Positions 38,807 to 45,886 of a DNA stretch of 64,000 nt are shown piece after piece. Positions within the stretch are counted from its first letter, which is position 1. Each line of letters starts with the position of its first letter. Under the pieces are notes generated by a model. The model did not search any database and was not told the DNA's origin. It was given only the letters and a program-made list of their open reading frames with translations. Position numbers and translations under genes: made by a program. Source of the DNA: Gammaproteobacteria bacterium UBA2679. GTDB taxonomy: Bacteria; Pseudomonadota; Gammaproteobacteria; Pseudomonadales; Oleiphilaceae. The stretch spans positions 437,511 to 501,510 of the forward strand of contig DEMD01000003.1 in the NCBI GenBank assembly GCA_002354735.1. Direction: 5' to 3'.

Positions 38807-40123
38807 TCACCGCTCCGGGGGAAATCCACGTGCTGCAGTAGAACGCTGCGTCCACAACCAATAAAAACTCAAGCCAATCGCCGGCACACCCAGCGCGGCA
38901 GCCAGCAGAAAGAAGTTCCCAAAACCCCAGCTATCCACCATCAGCCCGGAGTAGCCACTGAAGAACTTCCCCGGCAGCGTCATGATCGAGCTGAACAGCG
39001 CGTACTGCGTTGCGGTGTACTCACTACTGGTGAGGCTGGATAGAAAGGCGATGAAGGCCACAATAGCGAGCCCACCGCTGAGGTTGTCCGCACTGATCAC
39101 AATGCCGAGAGACAGCAGATCCGGCGGTACGGTACTGAGCCAGGAGAACAGCAGATTGGTGCCGGACACACAAATAGCGCCGATGCAGAGTATCGGCGCG
39201 ACACCGTAACGAGTAACCAGCAGGCCGCCGAGAAACGAGCCCAGGATGGTCATGCCAAAGCCGAAGACCTTGGTCACGTTAGCGATGTCGGTCTTGCTGA
39301 AGCCAAGCTGCAGATAGAAGGGGTTTGCCATCGCGCCCATGATGATGTCGCTGATGCGATAGCAGCCGACCAAGGCCAGTATCAGCAGTGCCTGGTAGCG
39401 GTAGCGGCGGAGAAAGTCGGCAAAGGGATCGACGACGGTGTGCGTGAGCCAGGCAACAGCCCCACTGCCCGGCGCCAAGGTCGTGCTCGGCCGGTGTACA
39501 GTCGCCTGATCGGCAATCAGCGTCACGCCCAGCAACAGGAAAGCCAGCGCAGCCATGGACTGATAGGCGATCTGCCAGGAGAAGAACTCGGCGATATACA
39601 AGGCCCCTGCCCCACCAATCAGCAAGGCGACGCGATAACCGAAAACATACGCCGCAGACATCGCTGCCTGCATATTGTCTTCAGCCAGCTCGATACGATA
39701 GGCATCGATGGCGATATCCTGCGTGGCCGACGAGAAAGCAACTACCACGGCGAAGAAGGCAAGCAACTCGAACTCGGTGGCCGGGTTCAAGACGCTCATC
39801 GCCAGCAAACCGCCGCCGATACCCAACTGCGCCAGCATGATGAAGCTGCGCCTCGGCCCCACCCAGCGATGCAGGACGGGAATGCGAATCCGGTCGACCA
39901 GCGGCGCCCAGATAATCTTGATCGAATAGGTAATCCCGACCCAGCTGATAAAACCAATGGTGGTGTTGGTCAGACCAGCTTCAGTGAGCCAGGCCGTAAG
40001 CGTGGAAAACACCAGCAGAAACGGCAGGCCCGCGGAGACGCCCAGCGCAAAGAGCACGAGCACCGGCTTGCTGGCATAGACCGACAGCGCCGCCCACCAG
40101 GACTGCTCTTGAGGCATGTTCAA
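38807..40123 (-). CDS. ampG: Muropeptide permease (AmpG-type MFS)
   Basis: A 438-residue MFS transporter with about 12 membrane helices. It imports anhydromuropeptides from cell-wall recycling. The family features LGVSAGLPFLLVFSTLTAWL, WAPLVDR and GPRRSF near residues 25-100 and SATQDIAIDAYRIEL near 135 are clear. The start overlaps the yajQ stop by four bases (ATGA). No ampC or ampD gene is near; pairing of ampG with yajQ here implies cotranscription only. Confidence 0.92.
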   Translation of the reverse strand: MNMPQEQSWWAALSVYASKPVLVLFALGVSAGLPFLLVFSTLTAWLTEAGLTNTTIGFISWVGITYSIKIIWAPLVDRIRIPVLHRWVGPRRSFIMLAQLGIGGGLLAMSVLNPATEFELLAFFAVVVAFSSATQDIAIDAYRIELAEDNMQAAMSAAYVFGYRVALLIGGAGALYIAEFFSWQIAYQSMAALAFLLLGVTLIADQATVHRPSTTLAPGSGAVAWLTHTVVDPFADFLRRYRYQALLILALVGCYRISDIIMGAMANPFYLQLGFSKTDIANVTKVFGFGMTILGSFLGGLLVTRYGVAPILCIGAICVSGTNLLFSWLSTVPPDLLSLGIVISADNLSGGLAIVAFIAFLSSLTSSEYTATQYALFSSIMTLPGKFFSGYSGLMVDSWGFGNFFLLAAALGVPAIGLSFYWLWTQRSTAARGFPPER

Positions 40124-40605
40124 TCGCGGAAGTTTGTGAAGGTCAGTGGTACTGGAATCTCATCATTACCGCGTAGCAGCCCCATTGTTTCCTGGAGATC
40201 GTCACGCTTCTTGCCGGTTACCCGCACCTGCTCGCCCTGGATAGACGCCTGCACCTTCAGCTTGGCATCCTTGATGACCTTGATGATCTTCTTCGCGGTC
40301 GGTTGATCGATGCCCTGCTTCAACGGATAGCTTCGGGTCATCTTGCGACCGGTCCGATTGGTGGTCGACTCGCCGAGGCTTCGGACATCGAGCTTGCGCT
40401 TGGTGAGCGCCGTGACGAGGATGGAAAACATCTGGTCGACGTGGAAACTTTCCTCGGCGGTAAGATCCACGCTATTCTCGGTCAATTCGAACGTTGCATC
40501 GATGCCTTTGAAATCAAAGCGTCTTTCGAGTTCCTTGTTGGCCTGGTCGACCGCATTGGTCATTTCGTGTCGATCAAAGGTGCTTTCAATATCAAAACTC
40601 GGCAC
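40120..40605 (-). CDS. yajQ: YajQ family nucleotide-binding protein
   Basis: A 161-residue protein starting with GTG at 40605 (PSFDIESTFDRHEMTNAVDQ follows). AGGA lies about eight bases upstream, and this start gives the usual family N-terminus; a frame to 40620 adds five residues. The conserved IKVIKDAKLKVQASIQGEQV and RVTGKKRDDLQ blocks are present. YajQ proteins bind nucleotides; the Xanthomonas homologue binds cyclic di-GMP (established for that protein). Coupled to ampG. Confidence 0.93.
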   Translation of the reverse strand: MPSFDIESTFDRHEMTNAVDQANKELERRFDFKGIDATFELTENSVDLTAEESFHVDQMFSILVTALTKRKLDVRSLGESTTNRTGRKMTRSYPLKQGIDQPTAKKIIKVIKDAKLKVQASIQGEQVRVTGKKRDDLQETMGLLRGNDEIPVPLTFTNFRD

Positions 40606-40745
40606 AGCTATTGTCCTCACTGGAATTTCTTTCAGATTCTACACGGAATCAAAGTCATGCGACTATACTTCCTGGAGCACGTCGCGAGCAGGATGTGATG
40701 CTCAGGGACATCTCTCACTAAAAAAGACATCAGAAGATCCTGCCT

Positions 40746-41735
40746 ATGCCCAATCTAGACCTTGCCATCATGGTCGTCGATGACGCCAAGTTCAGCTCTG
40801 CCATCATCGCCAGAACCCTCAAGAATGCCGGTTATCGCGATATTCGAATTGCGAACACTCCTCATGGCGGTGTAACTGCGCTGGAAACTCGTCCAGCGAG
40901 CGTACTCATTGCCGACTGGCTGATGCCCGAAATGGACGGCCTCGAGCTGGCTGATCGTATTCGACAACTGGATGAGGCTCAGAATCACTTTACCTACATC
41001 ATTCTCTTGACGGCGCGCGAAGGCAACGAGGCCCTGATGGAGGCCTTTGACCGCGGTGTAGACGATTTCATCCATAAGTCGGACATGAACAAGCAGTTGC
41101 TGCCACGCATTTATGCAGCCGACCGAACGTCGGAGATCCAGAACAACCTGCTTACTGCAAATCAGCTGCTACTCGAGAACAACAATGAGCTGCAGGCGAA
41201 GAACGGTCTGGACCTGCTGACGGGCATGCCGAATCACCGGATGGCTCACGCCAGGTTGACCGACTCGCTCAAGCAGGCAGAGGCCCGAGGTGGTGCTTCA
41301 TGCATTCTCATGATCGGCATGCTGAATTGGCAGCAGTTGAAGCGGCGGCATAGCGCGACGCTGCTGGATGAGTTGATCGTTGGTGTCGCGAGGCGACTCA
41401 GGCACCTGACCCGCCCGCTGGACATGGTGGCCCGCATCAGCGAAAACCAGTTCGCGGTCATCAGTCAGTTCAATAATATCGAACACTGTACATCGAGCTG
41501 TTTTCGCCGGGTACACGAGGGCCTGAACCTGAAAGCCTTCAAGACGAGCTCAGGTTTTGTATCAATACAAGTAGGCACCGGCGGGGTCGCCATCGATGCC
41601 TCGACGCATATACCCTCGGCTGACGTGATCGAACAGGCCGCATTCCGCCAGCTGGCGCATGCTTACGAGACCGGCACGCTGTCTATCGCGCACTGGAGGG
41701 AGGTCGCGCAGCATTTTACTCAGCCGGAACAATAG
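40746..41735 (+). CDS. Response regulator with degenerate GGDEF domain
   Basis: A 329-residue two-domain protein. The receiver domain (residues 1-125) keeps its active residues: Asp12/Asp13, phospho-acceptor Asp57 (LIADWLMPEMDG), Thr89 and Lys111. A short helical linker leads to a GGDEF-like domain from about 160 (GLDLLTGMPNHRMAHARL). The signature RxGGDEF is replaced by ISENQF, so cyclase activity is very unlikely. It may bind cyclic nucleotides or a protein partner. No histidine kinase is near. Ends just before the tandem small RNA genes. Confidence 0.85.
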   Translation: MPNLDLAIMVVDDAKFSSAIIARTLKNAGYRDIRIANTPHGGVTALETRPASVLIADWLMPEMDGLELADRIRQLDEAQNHFTYIILLTAREGNEALMEAFDRGVDDFIHKSDMNKQLLPRIYAADRTSEIQNNLLTANQLLLENNNELQAKNGLDLLTGMPNHRMAHARLTDSLKQAEARGGASCILMIGMLNWQQLKRRHSATLLDELIVGVARRLRHLTRPLDMVARISENQFAVISQFNNIEHCTSSCFRRVHEGLNLKAFKTSSGFVSIQVGTGGVAIDASTHIPSADVIEQAAFRQLAHAYETGTLSIAHWREVAQHFTQPEQ

Positions 41736-41765
41736 CCTGCAAATTGAGGCGTATGAAGTATATGT

Positions 41766-41780
41766 TTACGTTCGCTTACC
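41766..41780 (+). promoter_or_regulatory. Upstream element of small RNA 1 (TTACG-NN-CGCTTACC)
   Basis: This 15-base element lies 67 bases before the proposed start of RNA 1. The same element (13 fixed bases, two variable) lies 68 bases before the start of RNA 2. The shared position suggests an activator site. The CTTAC half resembles half of a GacA box (TGTAAG-N6-CTTACA), but the other half does not match well. Confidence 0.4.
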
Positions 41781-41833
41781 AGAAGCCTGCAAAAAGGGAC
41801 ATCAACACAACAGCATAAGCAGTCAATAGCACC

Positions 41834-41839
41834 TAATAT
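41834..41839 (+). promoter_or_regulatory. -10 box of small RNA 1
   Basis: TAATAT, seven bases before the G of GTGGA at 41847. RNA 2 has TATTAT at precisely the same distance. Neither has a recognisable -35 box, in keeping with activator dependence. Confidence 0.55.
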
Positions 41840-41846
41840 TCTAATC

Positions 41847-41910
41847 GTGGAGTTGAGTAGTATCCCACTTGGGGCAGGAGCAGATGAGTAGTCGCTCCAG
41901 CCTTTTTTTT
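41847..41910 (+). ncRNA. Small RNA 1 of a tandem homologous pair (64 nt)
   Basis: Proposed start at 41847, directly after a -10 box. The first hairpin (41847-41868) has stem GTGG/CCAC and loop GTTGAGTAGTA plus flanking bases. The second (41873-41902) has arms GGCAGGAGC and GCTCCAGCC (eight of nine pairs) and a 12-base loop AGATGAGTAGTC, followed by T8, a textbook intrinsic terminator. Both loops contain GAGTAGT. It is homologous to RNA 2 at 42054, with a compensatory G-C to A-T change in the terminator stem. No open frame of note. Family not recognised. Confidence 0.75.
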
Positions 41911-41971
41911 CGCCCTGATTTTTTGACGGCTGAGCAAGTATGTGTGAAGCGCTCGCCACTCAGATCTCGCG

Positions 41972-41986
41972 TTACGCACGCTTACC
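41972..41986 (+). promoter_or_regulatory. Upstream element of small RNA 2 (TTACG-NN-CGCTTACC)
   Basis: Second copy of the element before RNA 1, 68 bases from the proposed RNA 2 start. The surrounding 80-base upstream regions otherwise show little similarity, so the retained element is probably functional. Confidence 0.4.
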
Positions 41987-42040
41987 TGTTGTACACGCAA
42001 TTCCAACAGCTGCACAACGGAAGATACATGGGATCTGGCG

Positions 42041-42046
42041 TATTAT
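42041..42046 (+). promoter_or_regulatory. -10 box of small RNA 2
   Basis: TATTAT, one mismatch from TATAAT, seven bases before the G of GTGGA at 42054, the same spacing as for RNA 1. Confidence 0.6.
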
Positions 42047-42053
42047 TTCTCAC

Positions 42054-42136
42054 GTGGAATCAAGCAGTATCCACGGCGGAATCAAGCAGTATCCGTCCGG
42101 CAGAAGCAGATGAGCAGTCGCTTCTGCCTTTTTTTT
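42054..42136 (+). ncRNA. Small RNA 2 of a tandem homologous pair (83 nt)
   Basis: Three successive hairpins. Hairpins a (42054-42074, GTGGA/TCCAC) and b (42075-42098, GGCGGA/TCCGTCC with a bulge) share the same 11-base loop ATCAAGCAGTA; the 17-base core GGAATCAAGCAGTATCC is repeated exactly 22 bases apart. The T-A pair of hairpin a is replaced by C-G in b. Hairpin c (42099-42128) has arms GGCAGAAGC/GCTTCTGCC, a perfect nine-base stem, loop AGATGAGCAGTC, then T8. All loops contain AGCAGT. It ends 20 bases before the osmC-like gene's stop, on the opposite strand. Confidence 0.8.
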
Positions 42137-42156
42137 GTCCGCAGAAAATGCCCGGA

Positions 42157-42585
42157 CTATTTCAGTCGGGCATCCATCGTAATTTCCGCGTTCAATACCT
42201 TCGAAACGGGGCAACCCTTCTTGGTTTCCTCGCAGATCTCCTGAAATTTGCTGTTTTCGATTCCGGGGATCTTCGCTTCGACATCCAGGTGCACTTTTGA
42301 AATCGTGAAGCCGCCGTTATCTTCTACCAGGGTGACAGTGGCCTTGGTATCGATACTGTCTGCAGTGAAGTCACTATTACCGAGCCCCAGCGACAGCGCC
42401 ATCGAAAAACAGCCGGCATGAGCAGCACCAATCAGTTCTTCCGGGTTCGTACCAGGCTTACCTTCGAAACGGGTATTGAAGCCGTACGGTTGCTCACTCA
42501 AAGCGCCGCTCTGGGTACTCATCGTACCCTTGCCCTGTTTGATAGGACCAGTCCAGTGTGCACTCGCAGTATTGGTAGTCGACAT
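42157..42585 (-). CDS. osmC: OsmC family peroxiredoxin-like protein
   Basis: A 142-residue protein of the OsmC/Ohr family that reduces organic hydroperoxides through a Cys pair. The first catalytic cysteine is in GAAHAGCFSMALS (near residue 59) and the second in KKGCPVSKVL (near 124). The opening HWTGPIKQGKGTMSTQSGAL is typical of OsmC rather than Ohr. A monocistronic minus-strand gene, with its 3' end close to the terminator of small RNA 2. Confidence 0.9.
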   Translation of the reverse strand: MSTTNTASAHWTGPIKQGKGTMSTQSGALSEQPYGFNTRFEGKPGTNPEELIGAAHAGCFSMALSLGLGNSDFTADSIDTKATVTLVEDNGGFTISKVHLDVEAKIPGIENSKFQEICEETKKGCPVSKVLNAEITMDARLK

Positions 42586-42646
42586 AATTCATTTCCCTCT
42601 TCAAGTTTATTCGTCTACTAGCTTACGCAGCGCAGCTGGCAGATGT

Positions 42647-44200
42647 TCAAAGCGAGGGATAGCCGGTGATGTCCCTAATGGACTTGTAGAGTGGCTGGAG
42701 CTGCTTGTACATGCGCTTGTAAACCTCGACATACAGGCGTTCATAAGTGGCCACGGCATCCTGCTGTGGTTCAAAACGCCTGCCAACTCTGGTCATCCTC
42801 TCCATTGCGCTACGATGGTCCGGGTAGATCCCCAGGCCGACCATGGTATTGATAGCGGCGCCCAGGGCAGAGGTTTCAGCGGTGTGAGGCCGTTCGACAG
42901 GGAGATTGAAGATATCGGCGGTCAGCTGCAGCGCGATATCGCTTTTCGACCCACCACCGGAAACCCGCAGATACTGCAGTTTCGTTCCAGAGCGCTTCTC
43001 TATTTTTTCCAGACCTTCACGCAGCCCGTAGGCCAGGCCCTCCAGGATGGCCCGGTAAATATGCGCCCGCGTATGAACATCGCCAAAGCCAATGATGCCG
43101 CCCTTGGCCTCGGGTCCAGGGTCGCGCGCGCCCGGCGACCAGTATGGCTGCAGAACCAGACCCATCGAACCCGCAGGAATGTCGCTGATCAACTTGTCCA
43201 GCACGGTCTCTGGCGCGACATCAAGCTGATCCGCGAGCGCCACTTCGCGTGAGCCGAATTCCTTCTTGAACCAGCTCACCATCCAGAAGCCACGGTAGAT
43301 ATTGACTTCGGTGGCGAAACGACCAGGCACTGCAGCGGGATACGGCGGCATATGGGGTTCCACCTCGAGATAGCTGTCGCGACAGGTGTTGATAGTTGCG
43401 GTGGTACCATAGCTGAGGCAGCCGATTTCAGGGGTATATCCGCCGGAGCCAAGAATTTCGCAGGCTTTGTCGCTGGCTGCAGCGAAGACTGGCAGCCCTT
43501 CGGGCAGTCCCATCTCGCCCGCCTGCTTCGCCTGCAACAGGCCAAGGCGCTCTCCCGGCTCGACAAGAACAGGCAGCTGATCCGGCCGCACCGGCAGCAC
43601 ATGCCAGCGCCAGTCCCGCTTGCCCGCCCAGCTGCGACGCTTGAAATCAAAAGGTATGTAGCCAACCTGCGAAGCGATCGAGTCGCGGAATTCGCCGGTG
43701 AGCTGGCAGTTCAGCCAGGCCGACAAGAGGCCAAAACGTTGGGTTCGTTTCCACGCTTCCGGCTCATGCTCTGCAAGCCAGTTGAGCTGCGCCCTCTTGC
43801 AGAATCTTTCGATGGTATGGCTGACCCCAGCCAGTTTGAACAACAAGCGCCAGCGCGCGGGCAGTTGTGGCGTGCCGGCAGCCTCACGTTGATCTAGCCA
43901 GATGATGGCAGGTCGCAGCGCCCTGCCCTCATCATCCATACACACGACGGTGCCGCGCTGAGTAGTCACGCTGAGGCCTTCGATTTGTGAGGGCTCTACC
44001 GCGCCAGACTGCCAGACCTGATGACAGGCTGTCAGCATGGCCTGCCAGTACACATCGACATTCTGCTCGGCCCAACCTGGCTGCGCAGAAAAGTAGGGCT
44101 CGATCTCCTGCTTGCCTGAAGCAACAACCTCGCCGTGCTCGTCAAACACAATGGCCCGAACGCTCTGGGTCCCGTTGTCGATAGCCATGACGTAGGTCAT
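42647..44200 (-). CDS. FGGY-family carbohydrate kinase (glycerol-kinase-like)
   Basis: A 517-residue sugar/glycerol kinase. The N-terminal phosphate-binding motif is AIDNGTQSVRAIVFD, then GLSVTTQRGTVV and AIIWLDQREAAGT in the first domain. The C-terminal FGGY domain contains RVSGGGSKSDIALQLTADIF and ETSALGAAINTMVGLG. Substrate residues differ enough from E. coli GlpK that glycerol is not certain. The start overlaps the stop of the GlpD-like gene (ATGA), so it is the third gene of a tight operon AGPS-like > GlpD-like > kinase. Confidence 0.88.
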   Translation of the reverse strand: MTYVMAIDNGTQSVRAIVFDEHGEVVASGKQEIEPYFSAQPGWAEQNVDVYWQAMLTACHQVWQSGAVEPSQIEGLSVTTQRGTVVCMDDEGRALRPAIIWLDQREAAGTPQLPARWRLLFKLAGVSHTIERFCKRAQLNWLAEHEPEAWKRTQRFGLLSAWLNCQLTGEFRDSIASQVGYIPFDFKRRSWAGKRDWRWHVLPVRPDQLPVLVEPGERLGLLQAKQAGEMGLPEGLPVFAAASDKACEILGSGGYTPEIGCLSYGTTATINTCRDSYLEVEPHMPPYPAAVPGRFATEVNIYRGFWMVSWFKKEFGSREVALADQLDVAPETVLDKLISDIPAGSMGLVLQPYWSPGARDPGPEAKGGIIGFGDVHTRAHIYRAILEGLAYGLREGLEKIEKRSGTKLQYLRVSGGGSKSDIALQLTADIFNLPVERPHTAETSALGAAINTMVGLGIYPDHRSAMERMTRVGRRFEPQQDAVATYERLYVEVYKRMYKQLQPLYKSIRDITGYPSL

Positions 44201-45885
44201 GCTGCAACGCCTTTAGAAGCTTTACCGGCGAACACTTTGTCCGTTGCAGCACTTGCTCCGATGCTGAAGTAACGGCTGTAGAGGTCTTCATATCGAAGGC
44301 GCTCATTGCGCCACCTGGCATCATCCCAGTGCAGATGTTGCCTACAAAGCGGCTCAAGCCGACCGAACAGTTCAGTTCCACCGTTAGGCAGCAGACTCCC
44401 CAGGCGCGTGCGCCGCAGCAGCAGATCGTCGAGATGGAATACAGCTTCGTGCTGCAGGGCCCATTCGAGCTCGCACCACTGAAAGGCCGTATCAGCGATC
44501 AGTTCGTTCGAGTGATTCATGAGCCGAGCTGCAATACCATAACGCCCAGCAAGACGGCAAGATTGCCCGGCTGTCTGCTGATGGGTGTCGAAGATCGCCT
44601 GGCGAGAAGTGCCAGCACGAACATCAGTATATTTGGCCGCATGGGCCAGCGCGTCCTGGGCAATCAGACGGAACGTGGTCAGTTTGCCGCCGGCTATGGT
44701 GATCAAACCGTTGTCATCCCAGATGGCATGTTCGCGCTTCTCCTTCGATGGGTCGATCGCTGCGCCGCTGGCAATGACTGGCCTCACGCCAGACCAGCTG
44801 GAGACGATGTCACTGCGTTTGAGCTTGATGCCGGGGAACAGTGCATCTATACCTGAAAGCATATAGCTGGTTTCGGCTTCACTGATTGCAATATCCGTGG
44901 TATCTGATGTCGGCAGGCCCTTGGTGTGATCAAGGTCGGTGGTGCCTATCACAGTAGCGCCTTCCCAGGGAAATACGAAGACGGGTCGCTTGTCTACGGG
45001 ATGAAAATAGCTAACCGAAAAAGCGACGGGAAAGCGCCAGCTCGGCACAAGGAGGTGACTGCCGCGCAAGGGCCGAATCGCTGCCTCATGGCCTTCGTGC
45101 ATGCGCAGGGTATCGGCCCATGCTCCGGTCGCACTGATCACCGTTCGAGCTCTGATCAGGAACGGCTCATCACTCTCGGAATCCGGACTGGTATCCACGA
45201 CCCAGGCGCCTTCTATGCGCCCTTTCTGTCCGTTATGGCCGTCCGCTCGGGCGACAGCCTGCACACGCAGGTAGTTAAAGGCCTGCACACCGGTCTGCTG
45301 CGCTTCGAAAAGCACCCGCATCACCAGCCTGGCATCATCGGTAACCGCATCTGTAAACTGGGTGAGCGCTGAAAGACCCTGCTGTTTCAGGTTCGTCGCG
45401 AGCATGCCATGGTCGCGAGCTGGCCACTGACGGTGCCCCATCGCCTTTACCTGCTTTCGCTCAGCGCCTTGCCGTAGCGCCGCTGAGCGGGCGAAACGGT
45501 CGTAGACATGCAGCAGTTTGTCGAAGAGCCAGGCTGGCGGGAACTCCCCGCTATAGTGAGCCATGAGGAACTGCAATGGTTCGACCAGCCCCGCAGCCTC
45601 GACCATCATCCGCTCGCGCTCGGATACCGACTCGCGTGCCAGCTGCAGCTGACCACTGCCGAGATAGCGCAGACCACCATGGACCATTTTCGACGACTTG
45701 CTCGACGTGCCCCAGGCGAAATCGTTCTGCTCGCACAGTATTGCTGAACAACCGGCCCGACCGGCTTCCCGCAGCACACCAGCGCCCGTGATGCCACCGC
45801 CAACCACGAGGACGTCAACAAAGGGCGGGGTCGCACGCCAGTCAGCGAGGGTGTTGCGGCGGGCTTCAGCCGACCAGAATTTCAT
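44197..45885 (-). CDS. FAD-dependent glycerol-3-phosphate dehydrogenase (GlpD-like)
   Basis: A 562-residue flavoenzyme that oxidises glycerol 3-phosphate to dihydroxyacetone phosphate. Start ATG 45885 (MKFWSAEARRN) has GGGAG six bases upstream and lies one base after the upstream stop; a longer frame to 45930 is rejected. FAD site VLVVGGGITGAGVLREAGRA near 24-45, then WGTSSKSSKMVHGGLRYL, the GlpD signature. The C-terminal DAAxC-like domain is present from about 420. Membrane-associated respiratory dehydrogenase by family; coupled on both sides, so its DHAP product may feed the AGPS-like enzyme. Confidence 0.9.
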   Translation of the reverse strand: MKFWSAEARRNTLADWRATPPFVDVLVVGGGITGAGVLREAGRAGCSAILCEQNDFAWGTSSKSSKMVHGGLRYLGSGQLQLARESVSERERMMVEAAGLVEPLQFLMAHYSGEFPPAWLFDKLLHVYDRFARSAALRQGAERKQVKAMGHRQWPARDHGMLATNLKQQGLSALTQFTDAVTDDARLVMRVLFEAQQTGVQAFNYLRVQAVARADGHNGQKGRIEGAWVVDTSPDSESDEPFLIRARTVISATGAWADTLRMHEGHEAAIRPLRGSHLLVPSWRFPVAFSVSYFHPVDKRPVFVFPWEGATVIGTTDLDHTKGLPTSDTTDIAISEAETSYMLSGIDALFPGIKLKRSDIVSSWSGVRPVIASGAAIDPSKEKREHAIWDDNGLITIAGGKLTTFRLIAQDALAHAAKYTDVRAGTSRQAIFDTHQQTAGQSCRLAGRYGIAARLMNHSNELIADTAFQWCELEWALQHEAVFHLDDLLLRRTRLGSLLPNGGTELFGRLEPLCRQHLHWDDARWRNERLRYEDLYSRYFSIGASAATDKVFAGKASKGVAA

Positions 45886-45886
45886 C

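Noticed and set aside
41900..42060. CRISPR array from the short direct repeats near the sRNAs
   Set aside because: The repeats are 17 bases with one 22-base period and form hairpins of an RNA; there are no spacers or cas genes.
41847..42136. CsrA/RsmA sponge RNA because of repeated GGA
   Set aside because: GGA lies in the stem bases, not in loops as in RsmY/Z, and the compensatory changes argue the stems form. It cannot be fully excluded but is not the preferred reading.
41847..42136. PrrF1/PrrF2-like iron sRNA pair
   Set aside because: Tandem layout is similar, but lengths and sequence differ and no Fur box is visible upstream.
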